A stretch of DNA of 64,000 nucleotides from Neurospora tetrasperma FGSC 2508 (GCF_000213175.1 NW_009799179.1:1967655-2031654), one strand, 5' to 3'. Counted from the stretch's first letter, positions 46,212 through 57,109 are shown. Translations and numbers: made by a program. The notes: generated from the letters alone by a model not told the origin.

Positions 46212-49200
46212 TCACCTTGAGTTGTGGTGTTCCCTTTGACGACCGCTTCCTGCGGACTTGGTCTCCTCCTGGAGACTCGGAAGCGTCGAGCTTGTTACGA
46301 TATTCCCTTCCGCAACAGGAGCCTGCGAAGGGACTTGTTCTCCACGATCACCATCTCCCTTGAACGAATCCAACAACTTCTTTTGGTTTGGACTCAAAAG
46401 GCGTGGCCCCAGCCCTGGCTGATTCGGGCCACTGTGTGAACTGCTCGTCCTTCTGGGCCTCGAAAGCCTCTCGGCCCTTGGACCCTTTGGGGGATTAGAA
46501 CCTGACGGATACGGCTCATTTTGTGACCTGCTTGGGTTGCGAGGGTCGTAAAGTTGTCGATGATAGTTTGGTTGAGGATACGGCCCTTGTAGATGTTGTC
46601 CAGGAACTGCATCATTGTGCACCCATACAGGTTCCCGTGGCGACATCGAAGATCCTTGGGATGGGTTGAATTGTGGTTGGAATTCATGCGAGCCTTGCTG
46701 TGGTGCGTTTAAATGTGGTGGAGGCGCATTCCACTGCGGTTGGCGCACGTATGTTTGTCCTTGGTAGCCACTTTGATATGGTGATGTTTGGTGCGAGACC
46801 CGAGTCAGTTCAGCAGGAGGTTGAACAGGCACAGAGGTATGGTCCCAAAAGCTAAGATGATGAGTAGGACAATAGAGGAAGCCGTGTTCCCATCCGCACC
46901 ATTGGCAGAGAAGGGGACGAGCTCGGCTGAGTGACCCCCTGGTGCAGGAACAACCTGTAGTACATGGTCAGTATGTATTTAACGCAGAGACTTGAGGTGC
47001 AAAAGCTTACGCAGCTTTTCGAATACCCAGTGGCAATGCTCGCAGAACACGCCCGCGAAGCCGGTTTCTGGGGGTTGGTTTCCGAAGTTCTGCGGGTGAG
47101 TCTGGCCTGGGATCGTGCTTTGAAACTCTGCGGGTAGCCTTGATACCTGAGATGCATTGTAGTCTTCTGTAGGATGAATCACAGCTATCTGAGGGACTCG
47201 AGGTGACCTTGGTGGTTCGAGTAGCGGGTTTCTAAGTCCTCCTGACTGCTCCTGTTCTGGTGCTGAATTTTCGGATTCGTTAAAAGGACTCGAATTCCAA
47301 GACGGAGCGTCAACTGAAGGATACTGGTCCTGCTCGGGTACACGTCCCCAAGCCGGATGTCCCTCCGGCGGGTCTTCCTCGCCATGATTCTACCTCATGC
47401 GTTAGTAATACCCACGATATCCGATGGCTGGACAAGACATACCTCATGAACTCCTGGAATTTGACTGCTCAAGCCCACCGCAGAGCGGCGCTCCCTTTCC
47501 CTTCCCCTTTCATGTCCTTGCTCCCGGTTCAGGTTGGGTTGGGCCGAGGACACAATGAATGGAACCCAGTCAAGAGGTTTTTCAGCCTTCACTTCCGCCT
47601 GCACCGCATCAAGCATCCGCTCCTTCGCTTCCATTTTTCGTCGCTCTTCTGCGATTACTCTACGTATAGCGCGAACTTCCTTCTCCAGTTGATCATCAAT
47701 AATCTTTATCTTCTGAAGCTCTTGCTCTCTGATCATGAGATTGCGATCCCTCAGATGGACAAGTTCCTCCATCTTCTCGTTCTGGCGCTTCGCTACTTCA
47801 CCATACTCCTCGGCGCTTTCAATCAACTCGAGCCTCTTTGCTTTCAAGTTCAAGCAAATTTGGAGCATTTTATCCTTGTGCTTTGGTTCCGAGCCATCAA
47901 GATTGAAAATTGGCTGGCCAGCACGGGTTCTCTCCTCCTTTTCCTTGACCACCGGGTTTGTAGTTCCACTCTGGAGAACTGGCTTGGGTTTTTCAGCTTC
48001 CACATACTTATCCTCGGGTCCACGTTCTTTAACCCTTTCATATTCGGCCATTTCACGTGCGATCCTTTGGGCCGCGAGGTTGTGCCGCTCGAATTCTTCA
48101 GCCTTGAATTTTTCGTGCATCAATCTCTCGCGTTCGGCTTCTTCACGCTCTGCCGTCTCGCGAGCAAGCCTTTGACGATTGCCTAATTCACGTTCGAATA
48201 CCTGGCGCTTAGCTTCCTCATGCTCGGCTTTCTCGCGCTCGGCTTTCTTGTGTTCAGCCCTCTCGTGCGCAAGCCGTTCTTTTTCAATTCTCGCGCGATC
48301 AAGTCTTTCACGTTGGGACTTTTCACGTTCGGCCTTCTCGGTTGCAAGCCGGTCTTGTTGGATCTTTTCGCGCTCACTTTTTTCACGTTCGGCTTTCTCG
48401 CGTGCGACCCGCTCCTGCTCGGCCTGCTTACATTCGGCCTGTTCACGGGCGATGCGCTCCTGCTCGGCCTTGTCACGCTCAGCTTTCTCATGTTCAGCCT
48501 TTTCTCGTGATATACGCTCCTGCTCAGCTTTTTCTAGCTTAGCTCTCTCACGATCAGCCCTTTCGCGCTCAGCCTTTTCCTGTTCGGCCTTCTCAAGCTC
48601 AGCCTTCTCACGTTCAACTCGCCCATGTTCGGCTTTTTCTTGCTCAGCTTTCTTGCGCCCTTCCTCAGCTGCAATCCGCTCACGTTCAGCTTTCTCGAGT
48701 TCAGCTTTCTCGCGTGCGATGCGTTCCTGCTCAAGCTTCTCGCGCGCCTTCTCACGTTCAACACGCTCCCGCTCGGCTTTTTCACGCTCAGCTTTTTCTT
48801 GTTCGGCCTTCTTGCGCGCCTCCTCAGCTGCGATCCGCTCACTTTCAGCTTTCTCACGCTCAGCCTTTTCGCGCTCTGCCCTTTCGGCCTTCCCTCGTGC
48901 AACGCGTTCTTGCTCCGCTTTCTCGTGCTCAAGTCTTTCCGCTTCGACTTTCTCGGCCTTCAGCTTGTCTTCCTGCGCCTTAGCATCAAACATTTCTTCA
49001 TGCTGTGGTGGAACGTATGGTGTTTCCTCGACCTTTTTGTCGTCCATTTTTGTAACTGGAGTAGCTTCAGGTCCAACATCTTGCTTTGTTTTGCTTGATT
49101 GAGGCTTAAGTTGAGGCTTCTTGTCAGTTGGAACTTTAGCCTGGGCTTGATCTGCGCTTTTCTCCTTCTGCAATTCGTTCTTTTTCTCCCTGAATACAGT

Positions 49201-52200
49201 TGAGGGTCGAGGCGGTTGAGACTTTCTTTGAGCACTTTCTTCAGAGATTTTAGCATTCAAATCGTTGATCCTTTTCTTCCAGGCAGAAGGTTCCGGTTTT
49301 TCTACTTGGGCAGGAGCCTTAGGACTCTTCGTAAGTTGGGCTGAACGAGCTGGAGGTGCTGGCTTCTTCTGTACTGGAGCTTGATGCTCTTGTTGAGGTG
49401 AAGGCTGTGGATTCTCCTCCGCTGGAACTTGAAGCTTTTGCTGAGCTGGACCTTGATTCTTCTGCTGGGATGAATGCTGTGGCGTCTTCCGAGCTGGAGA
49501 CTGCGACTTCTCAGCTGGAACTTGAGGCTTTTCCTGAACTGGAGCTTGATCCTTTCGTTGGGGTGGTTGCTGTGACTTCTTCTGTGCTTGGGACTGTGGT
49601 TGCTTCTTAACTGGAGCTTGACTCTTCTGCTGGGGTGGATCCTGTGGCTTCTCCTCGGCTGGAACCTGAAGCTTTTGCTGAGCTGGAGCTTGATTCTTCT
49701 GTTGGGGTGGAGGCTGTGGCTTCTTCTGAGCTGGAGGCTGTGGCTTCTCCTTAGCTGGAACGGGGTGCGTCGTTGGCGCCGGGCCTTTCATGTTCTTCTG
49801 AGATTGACCCTGAGTGTTTTCCGCAGCCGAAGCTTGAGCCTGCTCTTGAGTTTTTTCTTGCGATTTCACCTGTACCGGAGTCTGGGTCTTTCCGCGATCC
49901 TTGCCATCTGGCTTCGGTTGAGACCAGGCTTGCTGCGGCTTTCGGGTAGGCGATTGAGGCTTCTGCTGCGGGTTTGCCTTAGCGGAGCTTTGAGACTTCT
50001 CTTTAGGCGGGGCAATCTTGATAATTTGGGGAAGTTTGACTGATGGAGGGGCAGCACCCAGAGCTTCAGGCTTCACCTGCTGTGATTGAGAGGGCAAACT
50101 GGGCCATGCCTCTTCCACCTTCGCCTGCTGAGTGGAAGCAGGTTTGGCGTTGGCATGCATTTGCTTCTTTATCTCCTCCAACCACTCCCGTCGTGTTTCC
50201 TCATCTTTTTTCTTAGCCTCCTCCCGTTTAGCTTCCCATTCCCTGCGCCTCCTTATGGCCTCGTAAAAGTTTCTTTGTTTCTCTGCTTCTGTTAGAGGTG
50301 TGGGAATACTCGCTTCAGGAGATTTGGAAATGGCCGGATCAGCAGGCTTGGGAGCGTTCGCTTCGGAAGGCTTGGAAATATCGGCTTCAGGGGGTTTAAT
50401 GATTTTTTCAGGAGCCTTGGGGACGCTCGCTTCGGAAGCTTTCACAACGCCCGGCTGCTGATTCCCCTTCTTGATCTCTTTGCGCTTTTCAGCCCCAGCA
50501 GCCTCGAGTGCCTGGCGCTTCTCAGCTCCGGCCGCTGCGTGCTTGCGATCGGCATCTTTGGCGGCTTCGCTTCTTGCTTCAGCAACTTTCGAAGTCTTCA
50601 AAAATGGCACAAATTTGTGATTGTCTCTTGTCCTCGACGCATCACCTCTTGATGTAGCAATAGACGTGAGTTTTCCCCCTGGTGTAAAAGTCTTGGGGGT
50701 TTTCTCGACGGTTGTTTTAGCCGAAGTAGCCTCTTCTGCCTCGCGAACGATCCTTCTTCTTTCGGCTGCAGCTGCCTTTTCGTTCACGGCCACGTTCCAA
50801 TTCCCAAGTTCAGCAGCCTTGGCCTTCTCCGCTTTGACGGCGTCCTGCCTCACAAGCTCAAGGAGTCTGAGCTCTTCACGGGCTTTGTCTTCCGCCTCTT
50901 GATACACCTTGACCTTTTCAGACGCTTCTTTTTCTGCAAGTGCAGCTTTTTCGGCCAATTCAAGTGCTTTGCGCCTCCTGTCTTCAAGCGCTTCAGCATC
51001 TTTGGCTTTGCCCTCTTGCGCGGCTTTGCATTTTTTTTCTTCAAGAGCCTCGGCATCTATGCGGGCTATGGACATCTCAGAATTGGCCGTTTTGACCTTG
51101 TTTTTTTCGGTCTTTGTGAGCCTTTCGGCCTCTGCAACTTTAGCCCTTGCGTGTCCAATTTCCTTGAGCATTTCAGCTTCAGCAGCCTTGATCCGCTCTC
51201 CGAGGGCTTTGTCCTTTTCGGCCTCGGTGGACTTGGCTAGATCGTCAGCTTCCTCTGCCTCTCTGCGCTTTGCATCCTCGGAAGCTTTTGCGGCTTCTTC
51301 TTGTTGGGTTTTGGCAATCTGCTGTGCTAGTTTGCGATCCTCTTCTTCTTGCTCAGATTTTTGCCGCTCCTCCAATGTCTTGGGCTTGACATCCCCGTCA
51401 TTCTTTGCGGTTTTCTCTTCCTCGCCCTTAACAGTTTGCTCTGCTAGCTTGCGCTCCGCATCTTCTTGCTCAGATTTTTGCCGCTCCTCCAATGTCTTGG
51501 GCTTGACATCCTCGTCATTCTTTGCGGTTTCCTCTTCCTCACCCTTGACAGTTTGCTCTGCTGGTTTGCGGTCCGCATCTTCCTGCTCGGCTTTACGCCT
51601 TTCTTCTGCGAGGGAATTGTACTCCGGAGCTTGATCGCCCCTTGCCTTGAGGACCTCTGGCTTCTCGGGGTTATCCGGTTCCTTGGCAACCTTTGGCTTC
51701 TGGTGCTCAATCGGGTTAACTTGGGGGCCATCCGTCTTCGTTTCCCCTTTAGCTACCTTTTTCTGAGCGTTTTTGGCTTCTCCCAGTTTTTCGTCGAGTA
51801 ATTTGTCCAAGGCTCTTCCAGATTCAAGTGATTCCTCTTTGCCAGCTTCAGAGATGTTTTGCGGTGGAGAGACTCCCGCTTGTGCTTGCTTCATGAGAGG
51901 TCCCGCGGAGCTGCTGATATCTTCTTCTTCATTTTGCGGCTCTTCGAGTGCATCCCACGGTATTGGAACATTGTATCCTTCTTTTAATAATTTGATCATG
52001 ATACTGTTATGGCGGCTTCTCTTTTCAGCCATGTGTTGAACGTGGTCCTTGTTCTTCTGTTCATCAATTGACGTTGAAACAGCACCGCCAGTCCCAGTTT
52101 CAAGCAACGTGATCCGCTCACGAAGTTTCTCTGCTCGTTTTCTTCCCTTTTTGAAAACTCTCGACAGGTTTTCAAAGAACGTGCCTTTGTCGAATGAGCT

Positions 52201-53691
52201 AGTTAATGTGGGAATAACGCCGTTACCATTGTGCAGCGGGGTGGCCAGCGGGGTGGTCTCGGCATCGAAGAGAGTGCCATCCGAAGATGAGGCAGCATCC
52301 GTCGGTTCTGCGATTCTATCGCCGGGCAAATCGTTGGGCGGAGTGTCTTGAAAAGCAGGTGCGTTGGAAGCAGTCTCGGAAAAAGGAGCATAATCGAACA
52401 TAGAGGCCATCGTACCCATAGGGGGCTCTGGAAGTCCCCGGGACTCGTCTTGTAACCGTCTTTGAAACGCGTCCAGGGATTCGTGTTGCGACTGGCCTTC
52501 AGCAACCTCTGATGTATCCGACGAATTATCGTCCGAGGAGTTCAATAATCGAGGTGGACGTAGAACATTACATAACTCGGGAATATCCGAGGACCCGGCT
52601 GCAGGTGCTTTACAAACGTCAGCCTCAATATCTTCAGAATTGCTGGTCATGCATGTTTCGGTACATACCTTCATTATCGGGCTCAACACGGGTTGTCAGT
52701 TCAGCTTCTCCTCTTGCCCAGGCATCGATATTCTGCCGTTCACCATCTCCCAGACTGCTCCAGTTGCCGTCAGCATTGAGATACTAACCATCGTTGCCGA
52801 TGAAAATGTACCCGTTGTCTTCGCTGTTGTCATTCGCTGGATCCTCTTGCGCAAATTCCGGGACGGCGGGTCCATGACTTTCTGGTTTGACCGACTGTCC
52901 CTCACCAGCAGACGATGGCGCTATACCACCGGGCGTGCCTTGTCAAGCAACCTAGTCAGCTGATATGTGACTTGGAGAGGATGTCATTACTTACCGGAAA
53001 CTGTAGTTCTGTCTGGATTGAAATATAAGGGCGGGAAGCTTTCAGGGTGAAGCTGAGCTGGACTAAAGTCGGTAGACATTTCGGGAGTAGTAGGGCCCTC
53101 CAGAACCATTTGTGGTGGTTCTCCGCGCAAATCAGTTAATTGTACATCAGTGTGGTCTTCTTCCCTTGGATCAACTGGTAGAAAGTTGTCGTGGGAACCC
53201 TCTGACTCAGACGGCTCTTCAGGTATTGTGCTAAGCCTGTTGTCATTGTCACTAGAGCTCTGACCCTGTGTACAAGACTCGTAACCGGTCTCCTGTTCAT
53301 AGTCTTCCAGCTCCGACCCTGGCGACTCCAGCTCCGGGAAGTCTGACTCTGGAGGTGCCACATCCGCAGCAGCGGGTGTTACCTCCCCTGGTAGCGGGAT
53401 TGTAGTGACTTGTACGTCCTCTTTCTCAGCGGGGTCCTCAATGTCATCTTCAGCAGCTGGTTCCGGTACCGCTGCCGGTGGTGGTTGTTCTTGGCCAAGT
53501 TCTTCCTCAACCTCATCGGCCTACGATGGGACCGGCTCCGGAGCCTTGACTTCGTCCTCGGGCTGCTCTGTGTTGCTCGCCAGGGCTGGAGGTACTGGCG
53601 AGGTGGTCGCGGTAGGCTCAGGCTCTGGGAGGGGGACGCTGTCTGGGAAAAACTGCTCGAAGACGAGCTGCTTGAAGTTGTGGCCTGCCAT
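46212..53691 (-). CDS. gene P: giant coiled-coil protein with N-terminal W-domain and C-terminal Cys/His cluster; two internal UAGs; 2414 codons
   Basis: Five exons: 52995-53691, 52669-52938, 47443-52598, 47011-47389 and 46212-46954. All phases agree; the first intron uses an AAG acceptor, the others CAG or TAG. The start MAGHNFKQLVFEQFFPDSVP is followed by a Pro/Glu-rich segment with TAG at codon 57. Exon 2 encodes a W-domain, GYIFIGNDG-TAG-YLNADGNW, with TAG (codon 284) at the conserved Trp. Exon 3 is very large: Ala/Lys/Glu-rich helices (about 555-990), a Pro/Gln/Lys segment with repeated PAQQKLQVPAEEKPQ-like units (about 1205-1422), and long EREKAEREKAEQERIA coiled-coil repeats (about 1525-1838). 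The C-terminus has CEHCHW...RCSC...LCQWCGWEHGFLYCPTHH, which looks zinc-binding. It ends at TGA. Probably a scaffold or structural protein; function unknown. Confidence 0.72.
52780..52792 (-). other. gene P in-frame UAG at the conserved Trp of the W-domain (candidate A-to-I edit)
   Basis: The TAG at 52784-52786 (GGT TAG TAT) lies in GAT-GGTTAGT-ATC, with an outer GCA/TGC pairing possible. In all other W-domains this position, after NG or ND-x, is Trp (FWYLL, YWYAL, LWYHL). UAG to UGG would restore it. Splicing it out would need a 34-nt intron and would remove the domain core. Confidence 0.8.
53516..53530 (-). other. gene P first in-frame UAG in hairpin loop (candidate A-to-I edit)
   Basis: The TAG at 53521-53523 (TCG TAG GCC) is in CATCG-TAGGC-CGATG, a perfect 5-bp stem with a 5-base loop. 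The unedited product would be 56 residues. Confidence 0.77.
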
Positions 53692-55065
53692 TTGGGGCAG
53701 CTACTGGCGAGTGATCGGAGTAGTGTTCTTGGAGGCTCAAAGCAAAGAAAAAAAACACGCGACGGGGCACTTAGGGGGCAGGTCTGGGTGGCTGTAGCAA
53801 CAGGGTTATTAGCTTCCACATTCAGTGAATTCTTCAACAGCTACGACAGCCAGCAAGGGAGGAGGTATTAGGGATCCTGTACATACTTTGGCTGCTCTCA
53901 ATTCCAAAGCGACAACAGATATGAGCAATAGCGGTGCCGTTGCACGCCGAATCGTCGCAAGTGCGGGATATGGTCGTGATTTCGATGGTCGTGATACTGA
54001 TAACGAGTGTATAGCGATAGTTGACGATCGTAACAGCTGCTATGCTGAAGATGCTGCCAAAAAGAAAGCCGGCGCGGTGACCTGCGGCGGAGAACAATAT
54101 CGATGGTTGGTGTTTTTTGGATAAGGTGGCTTCGGAGAGGGCTGCGGTCATGTATTGAGGTGCCCCTGGGCTGATTTGGGTTGCCGGCCAGTGGCGGGGT
54201 AGGCGCGCTTGCTCTCGACATCGTGGCCATGGCGTGGGAAGCTGCTGTCAAGAATTTAGAAAATTGCGATTATCAGTCGAGCCTACTATGCAGGATGGTG
54301 GCAGAGGGAGGAACATAACTGAAGCCGGATGCAGCTTGGGTGCGAAAAGTGCAGGCGGAGGTCGCGACCCATCTCAAGGAGACCCTCACGCATTTTGCCG
54401 ACCCCCTTCTCTCAACTCACAACAACACGCCTCAAGATCGTCAATTCTGACCCAGTCGCGGAATTACTTGCGGCATCTCCTCCACTGACTGGCGCCAGTA
54501 CGTGCCTACTCTCATGTAATCATGTCGAATACTTCCTGTCGCCCACTCGCCGCTCTTTTTGCCTCTCGCTAGGTACCTGCATGACTGAGTCCTAGCAGCT
54601 TCCCTTCGGTTGGTTGCCGAGGACTCGCCCCTGGATTGGCCTGTTTCATTCCGGTCTCTGCATGCCCGTTTAACGTCTGCTCTATGCGTGTTGCTCCTCT
54701 GGTAACAGCTCGATCAAGCGGTCGGAAAGACATTCAGAGTTCTGCTTTTCCTTAAAGCAGTGCAAGTAAAGAAACACTGGAATACTAGAGGGTCACCATT
54801 GTATTAGATAAGTCTCACGTCACATCATTGCGAGCGGGATTATCATGTTGTTCAATTTTCATATTTTTTTTGTGCCGTCTATCATTTCCATCCGTCTACA
54901 ATCTGATGGCTATATGATCAGTTTTCTCCCTATTTTGACGCTTTTTGTTTTTTCAGTACCCTAGTTTCTTGTTTTAACCCGGTTCAAGCCTTCCACATGC
55001 TTTATGTCCCGCTTCCCCCTTCCCCCTCAGCCACTTCCAGAACCGTCATCCTGTCCACTGCACCC
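53692..55065. other. gene-free stretch between P and Q
   Basis: Frames near 53830-54250 on both strands overlap each other and have no conserved motif. One minus-strand frame has a hydrophobic stretch (FLFGSIFSIAAVTIV) but no splice partners or homologue in the window. I leave it uncalled. Confidence 0.4.
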
Positions 55066-57109
55066 CTACCAATCATCATCATCATCATCCAAATCCGCCC
55101 AACTCCTCGGCTCATCCAAATAAAACGTCCCTCCCTCCGACACCGTGACCATTATCTCCGGCACGCCCTCCAGCTTCTTCTCCAGCGGCGCAAACTTCGA
55201 CAACACCCAATTATCCCTCTGCAACCTCCGCTGGCCCCTCACCACCCGCTCCCTCTGTTCCTCATCTATCACCCTCTTCCACGTGTCCAGACAGCCATAG
55301 TCATCGATAAAGTTCAGACTGAGCCACCGCCGGTTCATGCATAGCCTGTTCCACGGCAGCGGGTCATCAAGCCAGAACGTGTCGCCCTCGGGGGTCGTGA
55401 CGGTCAGCTCCGGCACGGGAAGGGACGGCTGTTGCTGGCTAGAGGCATCGATAGGGCCCAAGTAGTGTGTGATGGTCTGCTTTGGCTTGTAGGCTTCGAA
55501 GAGACCCATCCAGTGGCAGTGCTGGAGGTATTGTCGGCTGGGATCGAAGTTGGCGTCGTGGACACGCTGGTAGGTGTCGAGATGGCCCGTGGCGTCGATG
55601 AAGGCGTGGTCTTCCCAGTTGAAGACGTAGGGCTCGAGGTCGTCATCATCTGGGTAGACGGTCTCGGTGTCGTCGTCGATGGAGCCTTTCGCCAGTTCTT
55701 GGGGCTGCTCGGGAGGCATGGATGTATTGGCGGCGACGGGGCTTTGTGTGTTGGCTGACTCCAGACCAGGGTTTTTGGTGGCTTGGAATTGGCTCGGGTT
55801 GGGTTCAGCCGGGCTATAAACCGGGTTTTCCGGTTTTTGGAGTTCAATGGCCGTCTTCTCCTTAGCATCGGCTTCATTAGCCAACTCTTCCTGTTCCTCA
55901 ATCTCGGAAGGCTCCTTCATCCCGTCCTCGACCTCGCGCCTCTCGCTTCCCATCTGAGCTTCTCCGTCGACTTTCGAACCCTGGGTGTCGGATTCAAAAA
56001 GCGCCTTCACCACGCCATCGACAAGCTCAGCTGGGCACCCCTCATCCTATTGAGGGACTTGCTCCAGTGAGCTGTCAAGGCGGTCCGTCTCTTCATGATC
56101 GGATCGAAAAGCGATGAAGGCTCTGGCTCTATTGACGGCATCCTCTTCGTCGTCGGAGAATTTCTCAGCGTCGCTAGTGGCCTTGTTGGAGCCGCCACCT
56201 TCGTGGGAGGGAGAATAGAGCGGAAGGCGAATTTCGGAGAGATCTGAGGAGCAGCGAGAGGACGGAAACGAAATCTCGGAGGGGAGATGGGTTTCCACGG
56301 AAGTGACGGAGGTTAGGCTGGTAAGAGAGTCGATTGACTCGCCGAGGTCCAGAGAAGAGACGGTGCTCTCCGAAGGCGGAGAGGTGTTGACGTCGGGAGA
56401 GTAAGCCCTGGGATGGAAGTTCACAGCCATTGTGGTGTCCGCTTCCTGGCTTGTGGCGTCGAAGCCAGGAGAGGTCTTGTCCCTGCGAGCAGGCGAATCG
56501 TCGCCGTCGCTGCATGAGGGAGGAGGGGATGGGTACGCAGAGGAAGGGCCCCTGATGAAGGAAGACGTGCGGGTTTGGTCGATCGAGTACCGTGCTCTTC
56601 TTGACTTGGGCTGCTTGGACTTAATCCACCGGCGGGTTTTGGAGTCGTTGGTCCTTCTGGTCCCGCTGTAAAAAAGTCAGTATTCGCCGAAAGACTGCTG
56701 AGCTCGAAGTGATAAGAGTCCGAACATACCTCAACAAGAAAAACGGCACAAAGGATTTAACAACCCCAGCGACATCCTTGACGACCTGACTCGCAGTAGC
56801 GACAGGCTCTTCGCGAGCGCTCCTTAACTTCGTCACCACCTCGACGGCCTTGTCGACGACGCGAGCAGTAACGACAATGGGCGCCTTGCAGACGGCTATG
56901 ATCTGCTTCCGGACAATGTCGACATTGTCAATCACCTTGGTGAGGCCGACAGCCAGGGGGTTATCGCCATGGTCGTAGTCAAAGTCGGCTTCGATGGGCT
57001 GGAAGTAGCCGACGGCGTGCGAGATGGTCGGGCGGAGGATGGGGGCGACGATCTGGTACATGAGGGGCGTGGCGAGGCGGGCGACCGTTCTGGTCAGGAA
57101 AGAGAACAT
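55066..57109 (-). CDS. gene Q: double TPEG-domain protein; internal UAG; 332 aa unedited or 659 codons through UAG
   Basis: Exons 56730-57109 and 55066-56665 (64-nt intron, GTATGT donor, CTGAC branch, CAG acceptor). The N-terminal 125 residues (MFSFLTRTVARLATPLMYQI) are helical and moderately hydrophobic, with repeated VxDxVxxVxK patterns and SFVPFFLL; they may associate with membranes. A Ser/Pro-rich segment leads to TAG at codon 333. Behind it lie an acidic linker and two TPEG domains: about 476-561 (HAFIDATGHLDTYQRV...QHCHWMGLF...PELTVTTPEGDTFWLDD) and 574-653 (LNFIDDYGCLDTWKRV...QRDNWVLSK...PEIMVTVSEGGTFYLDE). In the second, Cys of C-x-W is Asp and TPEG is VSEG. It ends DDDDDDW and TAG. 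Unedited protein lacks both domains. Confidence 0.78.
56039..56056 (-). other. gene Q in-frame UAG in hairpin loop (candidate A-to-I edit)
   Basis: The TAG at 56047-56049 (CAA TAG GAT) is in CCCTCA-ATAGGA-TGAGGG, a perfect 6-bp stem with a 6-base loop, the longest uninterrupted stem of the set. Confidence 0.8.

Noticed and set aside
47446-51801. Several long plus-strand frames rich in Ser, Leu and Phe
   Set aside because: They are opposite the Lys/Glu/Ala-rich coiled-coil exon of gene P; that codon usage leaves antisense frames open.
52740-52790. A GTTAGT-started intron removing the second UAG of gene P
   Set aside because: The only acceptor in frame gives a 34-nt intron, shorter than any other intron here (53 nt minimum), and it would delete the W-domain core.
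53834-54251. Short frames upstream of gene P, one with a hydrophobic stretch
   Set aside because: Overlapping frames on both strands, no consensus splice link to P and no family match.
9990-56049. Leaky translational readthrough, selenocysteine or pyrrolysine
   Set aside because: Known leaky contexts are UGA/UAG followed by C (for example CUA or CAR), while here G follows. Selenocysteine uses UGA, pyrrolysine is not known in fungi, and the P site matches a conserved Trp.
9450-57109. Ordinary pseudogenes or sequencing errors as the cause of the in-frame TAGs
   Set aside because: All interruptions are TAG, all frames reopen immediately with conserved domains, there are no frameshifts, and hairpins surround each site. 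Random decay would give TAA, TGA and frameshifts too.
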